Under the pieces are notes generated by a model. That model was not told the origin of the DNA. It ran no database searches and saw nothing but the letters and a program-made list of their open reading frames with translations. Shown in pieces: positions 43,135-51,423 of a DNA stretch of 64,000 nt; within the stretch, counting starts at the first letter, position 1; every line of letters begins with the position of its first letter. Made by a program: the position numbers and the translations under genes. Source of the stretch: Prevotellaceae bacterium (GTDB lineage: Bacteria > Bacteroidota > Bacteroidia > Bacteroidales > Bacteroidaceae). The stretch lies in the NCBI GenBank assembly GCA_019420585.1, contig JAHZGX010000034.1, positions 91,522-155,521 on the forward strand, given 5' to 3'.

Positions 43135-45849
43135 ATGGAAAAGAGACAGCAACAGATTATCGCCATCATGGCGGCGGCAATGCTGGCCGCGTCGTGCGCC
43201 AGCAGGCAGATGAGCGTGGAAGGGCTCAGGGTGGAGCACATGGAAAATCCCCCGGTGGTGGATGCCGTGCAGCCAAGGCTCTCGTGGATCAACACCCCGC
43301 ACAGCAGGAAAGCGCGCGCGCTCCGGCAAACAGCCTACCGCATCGTGGTGGCCTCAAGCCTCGAGAACCTCAAGAGGGGCAATTACGACCTGTGGGACAG
43401 CGGCAGGCAGGAATCGTCCGAGTCGAACCTCATCGGCTACCAAGGCAAGCCCTTGGCCTCGGAGCAGGACTGCTACTGGAAGGTACAGACGTGGGACGGG
43501 AACGGCAACCCATCCGCCTGGAGCAAGCCGTCCCACTGGGGCATGGGGCTGCTGGACGCGGGCGACTGGAAAGCGCAGTGGATTGCCCCCGGACAGGAGG
43601 GAACCGGTGCGCCGCTGCTGCGCAAGTGCTTCCAGGCACGCGGAAAGATACGGCAAGCCAAGGCATACGTATGCGGCCTGGGCTACTTTGAACTGTACGT
43701 GAACGGCGAGCGCATAGGCGAGGACGTGCTGGTGCCCAACATGACCGACTACTGCGAACGGCACGACCTGGACAAGGGTCCCATCGCCATCGAGGGGAAC
43801 TTCACCGAGCACAGGGTGATGTATCTCGCCTATGACGTGACGGAGCATCTGAAGCAGGGAGAGAATGCCCTGGGAGTGATACTCGGAAACGGATTCTACA
43901 GCCCCGTGAACCTGAACATCCCCTGCTCGAAGTTCGGCGACAAGTGCCTGCTGATGCAAGTGAGGCTGACCTACGAGGACGGCACCACGCAGACGATAGC
44001 CACCGACGGCACCTGGCAGACCAAGCCGTCGGCCATCACCTACAACAGCGTGCACGGAGGCGAACTCTACAACGCCAACCTGGAGACTCCGCTCTGGGCC
44101 ACCGTCAGGGACAAGAGTGAGGGATGGGAAAGCGTGAAGTGCGTTGCCGGCCCGCAGGCCACACTGAGCGCGCACACCGCCCCCACCGACAAGGTGACCG
44201 AGAGGCTGAAACCGCTCAGCCTGAACCGGCGCGCGGACGGAGCGTGGGAAGTGGACTTCGGCAAGGAGATTGCCGGCTGGATACATTTCCGCAACTTGAA
44301 AGGCGTGAAGGGCGACACCCTGCAGGTCAATTACGTGAGCGAGTCCGTACAGGGCAACCAGCGCTACGTGTTCAACGGCAACGGCAGTGAGGACTACGCG
44401 CCACGCTTCACCTGGTTTGTGTTCAGCAAGGCCGTGATAACGGGCATCAAGGAACTCTCCGCCGCCAGCCTGACGGCAGAAGCCGTGAACACGGACGTGG
44501 CGAAGGCCGCCGACTTCCACACCTCGGACACGCTCTTCAACCGCATCAATGAGATATGGCAACGCTCACAACTCGACAACATGCACGGCGGAATAGCCAG
44601 CGACTGTCCCCACCGCGAACGTCTGCCCTACACGGGCGACGGCGAGGCGGCCTGCGCCACGGTGATGCACAACTTCGACGCCGCAGCCTTCTATCAGAAG
44701 TGGATACGTGACGTGCGGGATGCGCAGAACAGCGAAACGGGCTACGTGCCCAACTCCGCTCCCTGGGAACCTACGGCCGGGGGCGGCGTGGGCTGGGGCG
44801 CAGCCATGAACACCATGCCGTGGGAATTCTATGTGCAGTATGGCGACAGGAAGATGCTGGAAGACAACTTCCCGGCCATGAAAAAACAGGTGGAGTACAT
44901 GACCACATGGATGCAGTCCGACGGCACGATGCGGCACACCAAGCCCAACCTGGGCGGCACCCAGCCCAACTACTGGCTCAACCTGGGTGACTGGTGTCCA
45001 CCCTATGCAGTGCCGCTGGAGGAACTGGTGCATACATTCTTCCTCTGGCTCTGCAGCGATTACACGTCACGCGCTGCTGCCGCCCTGGGACAAGAAGCCG
45101 ACGAGCAAACCTTCCGAGCCCTGGCCAACAGCACCCGCGATGCATTCCACAGGAAATACTATGACATCCAGGCAGGTTCCTACGGTGACAACGGATGCAA
45201 CATCTATGCACTGGTCATGGGAGGCATGAGCGAGGCGCGCCACGACAGCGTGGTGCGAGCCTTGCGCCACGAGATAGCCGTCACCCACGGCGGGCACATC
45301 AACACGGGGTTCCTGGCCACGAAGTTCTTCTTCGAGACCCTGACCGACAACGAACTGCATGACATAGCCGTGGGTGCCATGAGCAAAGAGGACTTCCCCA
45401 GTTACGGCCACTGGATCAAGCAAGGAGCCACCACCACCTGGGAGCAATGGGACGGCAAAAACTCACACAACCACCCGATGTTCGGCGGCGGCCTCACCTG
45501 GTTCTACCGCCGCCTGGCCGGCATCTGTGCCGACCCGTCGGAACCCGGCTACAGGCACATCATCCTGCGCCCCTACCCCGTGGAGGGGCTTGACAACGTG
45601 CATTACAGTTACCGCACACCTTACGGCACCGTGTCATCCGACCTCACGCAAGGCAACGGGCAAAGCACGCTTGCCGTAACCATACCCGTGGGAAGCCACG
45701 CCACCCTATATCTGCCAGCTGCCAAGGGAACCCCCATAAGCGAAAGCGGAAAACCCGTGGAACAGGCCAAGGGAGTGACACTGGAGGGAGAAGAGGACGG
45801 CCGCACCGTGCTGACCCTGCAGCAGGGCACCTACACATTCACCTTCTGA
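43135..45849 (+). CDS. GH78 family alpha-L-rhamnosidase lipoprotein
   Basis: 904 residues from the ATG at 43135; the upstream part of the frame crosses the promoter and is rejected. Lipoprotein signal (AAMLAASCAS). A fibronectin-like N-terminal domain (VDAVQPRLSWINTP) is followed by the carbohydrate-binding region (YVCGLGYFELYVNGERIGEDVLVPNMTDY), and then the (alpha/alpha)6 catalytic domain with DCPHRERLPYTGDGEAACAT, the GH78 signature carrying catalytic acid residues. A C-terminal beta-sandwich closes the protein. It would release terminal rhamnose from plant or bacterial glycans at the cell surface. A strong hairpin terminator follows. There are no SusC/SusD genes nearby. Confidence 0.9.
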   Translation: MEKRQQQIIAIMAAAMLAASCASRQMSVEGLRVEHMENPPVVDAVQPRLSWINTPHSRKARALRQTAYRIVVASSLENLKRGNYDLWDSGRQESSESNLIGYQGKPLASEQDCYWKVQTWDGNGNPSAWSKPSHWGMGLLDAGDWKAQWIAPGQEGTGAPLLRKCFQARGKIRQAKAYVCGLGYFELYVNGERIGEDVLVPNMTDYCERHDLDKGPIAIEGNFTEHRVMYLAYDVTEHLKQGENALGVILGNGFYSPVNLNIPCSKFGDKCLLMQVRLTYEDGTTQTIATDGTWQTKPSAITYNSVHGGELYNANLETPLWATVRDKSEGWESVKCVAGPQATLSAHTAPTDKVTERLKPLSLNRRADGAWEVDFGKEIAGWIHFRNLKGVKGDTLQVNYVSESVQGNQRYVFNGNGSEDYAPRFTWFVFSKAVITGIKELSAASLTAEAVNTDVAKAADFHTSDTLFNRINEIWQRSQLDNMHGGIASDCPHRERLPYTGDGEAACATVMHNFDAAAFYQKWIRDVRDAQNSETGYVPNSAPWEPTAGGGVGWGAAMNTMPWEFYVQYGDRKMLEDNFPAMKKQVEYMTTWMQSDGTMRHTKPNLGGTQPNYWLNLGDWCPPYAVPLEELVHTFFLWLCSDYTSRAAAALGQEADEQTFRALANSTRDAFHRKYYDIQAGSYGDNGCNIYALVMGGMSEARHDSVVRALRHEIAVTHGGHINTGFLATKFFFETLTDNELHDIAVGAMSKEDFPSYGHWIKQGATTTWEQWDGKNSHNHPMFGGGLTWFYRRLAGICADPSEPGYRHIILRPYPVEGLDNVHYSYRTPYGTVSSDLTQGNGQSTLAVTIPVGSHATLYLPAAKGTPISESGKPVEQAKGVTLEGEEDGRTVLTLQQGTYTFTF

Positions 45850-45863
45850 GCCCATCACACGCA

Positions 45864-45902
45864 GCGAAGCCTTGCCCGCAAACCTGCAGGGCAAGGCTTC
45901 GC
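45864..45902 (+). terminator. Hairpin terminator after the GH78 gene
   Basis: GCGAAGCCTTGCCC (45864-45877) pairs fully with GGGCAAGGCTTCGC (45889-45902). No long T-run follows. Confidence 0.7.
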
Positions 45903-45915
45903 CGTATCATTGCAG

Positions 45916-45940
45916 AAGTTCCCGCTCCCGGCGGGAACTT
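45916..45940 (-). terminator. Hairpin after panD
   Basis: AAGTTCCCGC (45916-45925) and GCGGGAACTT (45931-45940) form a perfect 10-bp stem with a 5-nt loop, 3 bases beyond the panD stop. Confidence 0.6.
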
Positions 45941-45942
45941 CC

Positions 45943-46287
45943 TCATTTCACTCTGTTCTCCTCAGGAAACACCACCGTGGGATGGAACGTCTTGGCCTCC
46001 TCAAAGTCCATCAAGGCATAGGAGATGATAATCAACTCGTCACCCACCTGCACCTTACGCGCGGCCGCACCATTGAGGCAGATGCATCCCGAGCCACGCT
46101 CACCCTTTATGATGTAAGTCTCAAGGCGTTCCCCATTGTTATTGTCCACAATCTGCACCTTCTCACCGGCTATCATGCCGGCCGCATCCATCAAGTCCTC
46201 ATCAATGGTGATGCTGCCCATGTAATGAAGGTTAGCTTCTGTGACCCTCACGCAATGCAGTTTGGACTTCAGCACTTCTATCATCAT
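45943..46287 (-). CDS. panD: Aspartate 1-decarboxylase
   Basis: 114 residues. The pyruvoyl enzyme makes beta-alanine for pantothenate and coenzyme A. The self-cleavage site YMGSITIDEDLM is at residues 23-25 (Gly-Ser), with the N-terminal EVLKSKLHCVRVTEANLHY and the later GSGCICLNGAAARKVQVGDELIIISYA as expected. Two tandem ATGs (MM) begin the frame; the second is as plausible. It follows panC by 12 bases on the same strand. Confidence 0.95.
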   Translation of the reverse strand: MMIEVLKSKLHCVRVTEANLHYMGSITIDEDLMDAAGMIAGEKVQIVDNNNGERLETYIIKGERGSGCICLNGAAARKVQVGDELIIISYALMDFEEAKTFHPTVVFPEENRVK

Positions 46288-46298
46288 GGCTTCCCGTA

Positions 46299-47144
46299 TT
46301 ATTTATATCGGATATGGTCTATGAGGCGTATGGGCTGCGAGCCACAATACACGGTGATGCATCCCACCACACTCTCACTCTCGTCCCACGAGGTCACATC
46401 GGCCAGTGTGTTCCCGTCCACGATGCTGAAATACTGCACCTCCAGTCCGTCCACGCTGTTGATTTGGCTCACCACATAGTCATGCGTGCCCGCCACATCC
46501 AGTTTCAGAGTCCTGCTCTCCTGCAGCACCCGGTAGATGTTGGCCGCCGTGGCACGCTCTCCATCAGTGAGCAAGGTGTTGCGGCTGCTCATGGCCAGGC
46601 CACTCTGCTCGCGTATCACGGGACAGGGAACAATCTGCAGGTGGAAACCAAGGTCATCCACCATCCTGCGTATCACGGCTATCTGCTGATAGTCTTTCTC
46701 TCCAAAGTATGCCCTGTCGGGCTGCACGTAAGCGAACAACTTGCTCACAATCTGGCACACGCCGTTGAAGTGTCCGGGACGCATGGCACCCTCCATGACG
46801 CTGTCAGTAGGCGGATAACTGAAGTGGCGGGTGTCCGGCTCCGGGTAAACCTCCTCCACGCTGGGTGCGAAAGCCAGCGTGGCCCCACACTGCTCCAGGA
46901 GGCGGCAATCAGCCTCCAGCGTACGGGGATACTTGGCCAAATCTGTCTTGTCGTTAAACTGGGTTGGATTCAGGAAAATGCTGACCACAGTGGCCTCATT
47001 CTCCTGCACGCTGCGCCTCACAAGCGAGGCATGGCCTTCATGCAAGGCTCCCATGGTGGGCACAAGCCCCACACTGGCTCCCTCGCAGGAGCGCAACCTC
47101 TGGAGTTCTGCCTGCAATTCGGCAATTGTGTGAACTACTTTCAT
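46299..47144 (-). CDS. panC: Pantothenate synthetase
   Basis: 281 residues from the ATG at 47144. PanC joins pantoate and beta-alanine with ATP. The motifs PTMGALHEGHASLVRRS (HxGH), VSIFLNPTQFNDKTDL, RPGHFNGVCQIVSKLF, AYFGEKDYQQIAVIRRM and LAMSSRNTLL (KMSKS-like) are all present. The upstream in-frame region contains a hydrophobic stretch but no family similarity and was left out. It is divergent from the GT5 gene; with panD it supplies two steps of pantothenate synthesis. Confidence 0.95.
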   Translation of the reverse strand: MKVVHTIAELQAELQRLRSCEGASVGLVPTMGALHEGHASLVRRSVQENEATVVSIFLNPTQFNDKTDLAKYPRTLEADCRLLEQCGATLAFAPSVEEVYPEPDTRHFSYPPTDSVMEGAMRPGHFNGVCQIVSKLFAYVQPDRAYFGEKDYQQIAVIRRMVDDLGFHLQIVPCPVIREQSGLAMSSRNTLLTDGERATAANIYRVLQESRTLKLDVAGTHDYVVSQINSVDGLEVQYFSIVDGNTLADVTSWDESESVVGCITVYCGSQPIRLIDHIRYK

Positions 47145-47364
47145 TTCTCTATTTACGTTCAACATACCGGGTATGCCACCTGTTCCCACCGCCCGCAGCA
47201 GGGGACACATTGCGATAAGGCACGCCACAGCATATCCACATGATGTCAAAAAAGCGATGCAAAGTAACACAGAAAAACAGAAACGAAAAAAGAATTTTCC
47301 GAAATATTCACCGCCTTGGCCAAAATCGGGAAGTAAAGAGCGGGAGGAAGTGCCATTTTCTTCG

Positions 47365-47372
47365 TACCTTTG
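47365..47372 (+). promoter_or_regulatory. -7 box (TACCTTTG) for the GT5/DUF4270 operon
   Basis: TACCTTTG, 22 bases before the ATG at 47395. No TTG at -33. Confidence 0.5.
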
Positions 47373-47394
47373 TACATTATATAAAAAGACAGCA

Positions 47395-48237
47395 ATGATA
47401 AAAGCGAAAAAGATTCTGTTTGTCGCTCAAGAGATGACTCCTTATGTGTCAGAATCCACACTGGCCGCGCTGGGACGCAAGGTGCCCCAAGCCACACAGG
47501 AGAACAAGAAGGAGATACGCACGTTTATGCCCAAGTGGGGACACATCAACGAGCGTCGCAACCAACTCCACGAAGTGATTCGACTGAGCGGAATGAACCT
47601 GGTGGTAGATGACACCGACCACACCTTGGTCATCAAGGTGGCCAGCATCCCCTCCGCACGCATGCAGGTCTACTTCATTGACAACGATGACTTCTTTACC
47701 AAAAGAAAGATGGGGCGCGATGACAAAGGACAGGAATACAAGGACAACGCCGAGCGCGCAGCTTTCTTCGCACGCGGCGTACTGGAGACGGTAAAGAAAC
47801 TGCGCTGGACTCCCGATGTGATTCACTGTCAAGGATGGATGTCAAGTTTCATCCCTGTCTACCTGAAGGAAGCCTACACGGACGAGCCCGCACTGCGTGA
47901 CTGCCGCATAGTCTACACCCCTGCCGACGAAGAATTGAAGGCTCCGCTGCCTGACAACATCAACGGAATCCTGAACTTCAACGGAATTGGCCCCGAAGCA
48001 CTGGAAGGCACAGACAGCACACAAGACATGCAGACACTGAACCACCTGGGCATAAAATATGCAGATGGCATCATGGCGCTGGAGGGCGACACCACCTTGG
48101 TAGAATATGCCAAGCAGACAGGAAAACCACTACTGACTGCCGAGAAACCCGAGGATTTCTGCACCACAGCACCCACATTTTATGACCAAATATGGGGAGA
48201 AGGCAAAGTTGAAACCACAGAAGAAGATGAAGATTAA
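47395..48237 (+). CDS. Short GT5-type (glycogen/starch synthase N-domain) protein
   Basis: 280 residues, against roughly 480 for full-length glycogen synthases. Only the N-terminal Rossmann half is present: KKILFVAQEMTPYVSESTLAALGRKVPQATQENKKEIRTFMPKWG, WTPDVIHCQGWMSSFIPVYLK, and a variable C-terminus. The KxGGL substrate loop of true synthases is replaced by SESTLA. Such short proteins are conserved in Bacteroidales and next to DUF4270 genes. Catalytic synthase activity is unlikely; a regulatory or binding role is an inference. The DUF4270 gene overlaps its end by 11 bases. Confidence 0.75.
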   Translation: MIKAKKILFVAQEMTPYVSESTLAALGRKVPQATQENKKEIRTFMPKWGHINERRNQLHEVIRLSGMNLVVDDTDHTLVIKVASIPSARMQVYFIDNDDFFTKRKMGRDDKGQEYKDNAERAAFFARGVLETVKKLRWTPDVIHCQGWMSSFIPVYLKEAYTDEPALRDCRIVYTPADEELKAPLPDNINGILNFNGIGPEALEGTDSTQDMQTLNHLGIKYADGIMALEGDTTLVEYAKQTGKPLLTAEKPEDFCTTAPTFYDQIWGEGKVETTEEDED

Positions 48238-49675
48238 CAGAGTACGAGCCTGCCTGGCTGCATTGTCCGCATTGTTCATAGCAGGTTGTGACAACAACAC
48301 ATCCACCCTAGGCATACCATCCAGGGACGAAGAAGTGTTCCCCTCATACGGTACATTCCAAGCCTACACACGCTCTGAGGCCATGGATTCCGTGCTGGGC
48401 AACAGCACAAGGAGTTATTTGGGAAGCATAGATGACCCCGAGACTGGCACGCGTATACGTGCTGACTTCGCCGCACAGTTCCACACCTTCGAGAACTATT
48501 CCTTCCCCAAGCGTGAGTTCATGTTCCCAGATGACGGTAAGAACCATGATGTCGAGCCCGTAAAATGCGATTCTGTGGAGATACGTCTCTACTTTGACAG
48601 TTATTACGGCGAGAAGAACGCTCCGCTGAAACTGGAAATCTACCAGTTGGACAAGGATAATGTGATGGAAGAAAATGAGGAGTACTACACCGACACCGAC
48701 CTTGAACAATACGTGAAAGCAGGCAGCCTGCCAATTGCCACAAAGATATTCACACCCGAGGATTACAACCTGGCCGATGCAGAAAGAGAAAGCAGCACCC
48801 ACAGTGACAACGTGCGCATCATACTGCCCGATACACTGGGATCACAAATCATGAACACTTACTACGCCCATCCCGAATATTTCAAGGACTCCTACACTTT
48901 CATACGCAAAGTGTGTCCGGGCTTCCTGTTCAAGATTAAGAGCGGCAACGGCAGCATGCTCAGCGTGGAGGCCAGCACACTGAACGTTTACTTCAGTTAC
49001 TACCACAGAGAGAAACGTGACTCGCTGTGCAACGGACTCGGACGCTTTGCAGCAACGCCCGAAGTGATACAGAGCACGCAGTTCAGCAATGACAACATGA
49101 AGTCATTGGTTGACGAAGAAAACGGCACCTACCTGAAGACTCCTGCAGGAATCTACACAGAAGTGCAGTTGCCCGTCAGCGAAATATACAAGGGACACGA
49201 GACCGACAGCGTGAGCAAGGCACAGTTGACCTTTACCCGATACAACAACACGAACCCCTCCACCAACTCGCTCGGCATCCCAATGTCACTCCTGCTGGTC
49301 AGGAAGAAGGACATGACCTCATTCTTCAAGAACAGGAGTGTGTCTGACTCCAAGTCCTCTTACACCACTTCCTACAGCAGTACGTACAACACGTATACCT
49401 TCAACAACATCTGCCGCCTAATCAGCCTCTGTCAGCACGAGAAGAAAGCAGGCATGGCAGTCGAAGGTCTCAGTGAAGAGGAGTGGGAACAGAAGCATCC
49501 CGACTGGAACAAAGCCGTGCTCATCCCCGTGAGCATCAGCACCACCAGCGACACATATGGCAACACACATCAAGTAAGCGTCACACATGACATGGGCATG
49601 AACAGTATCCGCCTACAGGGAGGACCGCACAACCCCATTAACATGCAAGTCATCTACAGCCGGTTCCGGCAATAG
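48227..49675 (+). CDS. DUF4270 lipoprotein
   Basis: 482 residues from the ATG at 48227, which gives a lipoprotein signal (LAALSALFIAGCDNN). The body has the DUF4270 pattern: an N-terminal TSTLGIPSRDEEVFPSYGTFQAYTRSEAMDSVLGNSTRSYLGSIDDPETG, CDSVEIRLYFDSYYGEKNAPLKLEIYQL, and repeated beta-rich segments to the C-terminus (VIYSRFRQ). Family function is unknown; it is an exported, probably outer-membrane lipoprotein that regularly follows a GT5-like gene in this order. A strong terminator follows. Confidence 0.85.
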   Translation: MKINRVRACLAALSALFIAGCDNNTSTLGIPSRDEEVFPSYGTFQAYTRSEAMDSVLGNSTRSYLGSIDDPETGTRIRADFAAQFHTFENYSFPKREFMFPDDGKNHDVEPVKCDSVEIRLYFDSYYGEKNAPLKLEIYQLDKDNVMEENEEYYTDTDLEQYVKAGSLPIATKIFTPEDYNLADAERESSTHSDNVRIILPDTLGSQIMNTYYAHPEYFKDSYTFIRKVCPGFLFKIKSGNGSMLSVEASTLNVYFSYYHREKRDSLCNGLGRFAATPEVIQSTQFSNDNMKSLVDEENGTYLKTPAGIYTEVQLPVSEIYKGHETDSVSKAQLTFTRYNNTNPSTNSLGIPMSLLLVRKKDMTSFFKNRSVSDSKSSYTTSYSSTYNTYTFNNICRLISLCQHEKKAGMAVEGLSEEEWEQKHPDWNKAVLIPVSISTTSDTYGNTHQVSVTHDMGMNSIRLQGGPHNPINMQVIYSRFRQ

Positions 49676-49701
49676 TCTCAACGGACAAAATGCCCCTTAC
49701 A

Positions 49702-49743
49702 GGAAGCGGCAGCCTAGTATGGCTGCCGCTTCCTGCTTTTTTA
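49702..49743 (+). terminator. Strong intrinsic terminator after the DUF4270 gene
   Basis: GGAAGCGGCAGCC (49702-49714) and GGCTGCCGCTTCC (49721-49733) make a perfect 13-bp stem with a 6-nt loop, followed by TGCTTTTTT. Confidence 0.9.
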
Positions 49744-49982
49744 TACCATATTTAATATATACGCGCACGGGAAAAGGAAACCGCAGAATCCCGCGAAGCC
49801 ACATTCTTATCAGACACAGAGAAACACACTTGCAAGCATCGCGAAGCAACATTTTCTAACCAATCATTTACACATATTAACAAAATAAACATTTATGTGT
49901 CGTAACCTGTCACACAACATCCCGAACTTTGCTGCATCAAAAGAACAGAAAACAATTACCAACCCCTAAAAAAGGAAACAAA

Positions 49983-50252
49983 ATGAAAACGGAAGCCATT
50001 TACAACATCGAAAAAAAGAATGCTCGTCAATACAATCTACGTCAAATGGTATTGGAATCAAAAACTGTCAGCTCCATGGCCAGACTATTCAGTGCCATAC
50101 TAAGCGAGGAAATAAGCACACTCAAGGCAATCAAACTAGCAAACGCACAAGCAGCGATTGCCTCGCTCTTGATTTTCGGAGGCATATCGCCGCTTGTGGC
50201 TGTCATATTGCTGGCCTGGGTAGGCGCAGCCGTGTATCAATACAAAAGATAA
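49983..50252 (+). CDS. Small membrane protein of unknown function
   Basis: 89 residues from the ATG at 49983, preceded by AAAAAAGGAAA. The N-terminal half is charged and helical (ARQYNLRQMVLESKTVSSMARLFSAILSEEISTLKAIKLANA), the C-terminal half is one or two hydrophobic helices (AAIASLLIFGGISPLVAVILLAWVGAAVYQY). A near-match -7 box (GAACTTTG, about 49924) lies 50 bases upstream. It is alone between a terminator and the convergent asd gene. The helical N-terminus with membrane tail could suit a regulator or small toxin, but nothing more can be said. Confidence 0.6.
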   Translation: MKTEAIYNIEKKNARQYNLRQMVLESKTVSSMARLFSAILSEEISTLKAIKLANAQAAIASLLIFGGISPLVAVILLAWVGAAVYQYKR

Positions 50253-50280
50253 TTTATTGACCGACAGGGACAAGGAGGGT

Positions 50281-51291
50281 TCATTTCACGTTGCCCACCT
50301 TGATGAGATACTCGGCTATCTGCACGGCATTCAATGCCGCACCCTTCTTGATTTGGTCACCCACAATCCAAAAAGTGATACCGTTCTCGTTAGCCAAATC
50401 CTTACGGATACGTCCCACATATACATCGTCCTTACCTGCCAAGAACAGAGGCATGGGATATACCTTGTTGGCGGGGTCATCCATCAACTGCACGCCTTCG
50501 CCCTGCTCTATGGATTTCGCAAAAGCCTCGGGAGAGACGGGTTCCTCAGTCTCAGCCCAAATAGCCTCGGAATGACTGCGGAGACTTGGCACGCGTACGC
50601 ACATAGCAGAGCACTGAGCATCGGTGTGCATAATCTTGCGCGTCTCATTGAACATCTTCATCTCCTCCTTGGTGTAACCATTATCAGTGAAGACATCTAT
50701 CTGTGGAATCACATTGTAAGCCAACTGATAGGCAAACTTGCTGACCGTGGCGGGCTTTCCGTCAAGCACCTCATGGTACTGCTGCTCCAATTCGGCCATT
50801 GCTGCCGCTCCGGCACCGCTGGCAGCCTGGTATGAAGCCACGTGAATGCGTTTGATGTGGCTCAAGCGCTCCAGACACTGGAGTGCCACCACCATCATGA
50901 TGGTGGTACAATTGGGATTTGCTATGATGCCTCGAGGACGATTGAGCGCATCCGCAGCATTGCACTCAGGCACCACCAAAGGAACATCCTCGTCCATGCG
51001 GAATGCTGATGAATTGTCTATCATCACAGCACCATACTTGGTGATAGTGTCAGCATACTCCCGGCTCACGCCGGCACCTGCACTGGTAAAAGCGATGTCC
51101 ACACCTTTGAAATCATCATTGTGTTGCAGGAGTTTCACCTCAAATTCCTTACCGCGGAACCTGAACTTGGATCCGGCACTGCGCTGGCTGCCGAACAACA
51201 ACAACTCATCTGCGGGGAATTCACGCTCCTCCAGCACTCTCAGGAACTCCTGTCCCACGGCACCGCTGGCACCTACAATTGCTATTCTCAT
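50281..51291 (-). CDS. asd: Aspartate-semialdehyde dehydrogenase
   Basis: 336 residues from the ATG at 51291. It reduces aspartyl phosphate to the semialdehyde at the branch to lysine, threonine, methionine and diaminopimelate. NADP motif RIAIVGASGAVGQEFLRVL, DNSSAFRMDEDVPLVVPECNA, the catalytic cysteine in ANPNCTTIMMVVAL, SYQAASGAGAAAM and the substrate His in RVPSLRSHSEAIWAE are present. A -7 box lies at 51329 to 51322. It is divergent from the antiporter gene. Confidence 0.95.
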   Translation of the reverse strand: MRIAIVGASGAVGQEFLRVLEEREFPADELLLFGSQRSAGSKFRFRGKEFEVKLLQHNDDFKGVDIAFTSAGAGVSREYADTITKYGAVMIDNSSAFRMDEDVPLVVPECNAADALNRPRGIIANPNCTTIMMVVALQCLERLSHIKRIHVASYQAASGAGAAAMAELEQQYHEVLDGKPATVSKFAYQLAYNVIPQIDVFTDNGYTKEEMKMFNETRKIMHTDAQCSAMCVRVPSLRSHSEAIWAETEEPVSPEAFAKSIEQGEGVQLMDDPANKVYPMPLFLAGKDDVYVGRIRKDLANENGITFWIVGDQIKKGAALNAVQIAEYLIKVGNVK

Positions 51292-51321
51292 CTGGTTATT
51301 CAACGTTTTGATTTGCCAGCG

Positions 51322-51329
51322 CAAAATTA
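51322..51329 (-). promoter_or_regulatory. -7 box (TAATTTTG on the minus strand) for asd
   Basis: The minus strand reads TAATTTTG, matching TAnnTTTG, about 30 bases before the asd ATG. No TTG at the right distance. Confidence 0.5.
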
Positions 51330-51383
51330 CTCATTTCTTCACAATAATGAGAGGAGATAGCCTCACAATTCATCAAAAGGGCG

Positions 51384-51391
51384 TATCTTTG
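51384..51391 (+). promoter_or_regulatory. -7 box (TATCTTTG) for the antiporter operon
   Basis: TATCTTTG, 33 bases before the ATG at 51424. No convincing -33 element. Confidence 0.5.
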
Positions 51392-51423
51392 TACTATATT
51401 TTGACAACAGTACGCCACGCATT

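Noticed and set aside
41728..43329. 533-codon minus-strand frame opposite the epimerase and DUF1080 genes
   Set aside because: Antisense shadow; it runs through the well-supported GH78 promoter.
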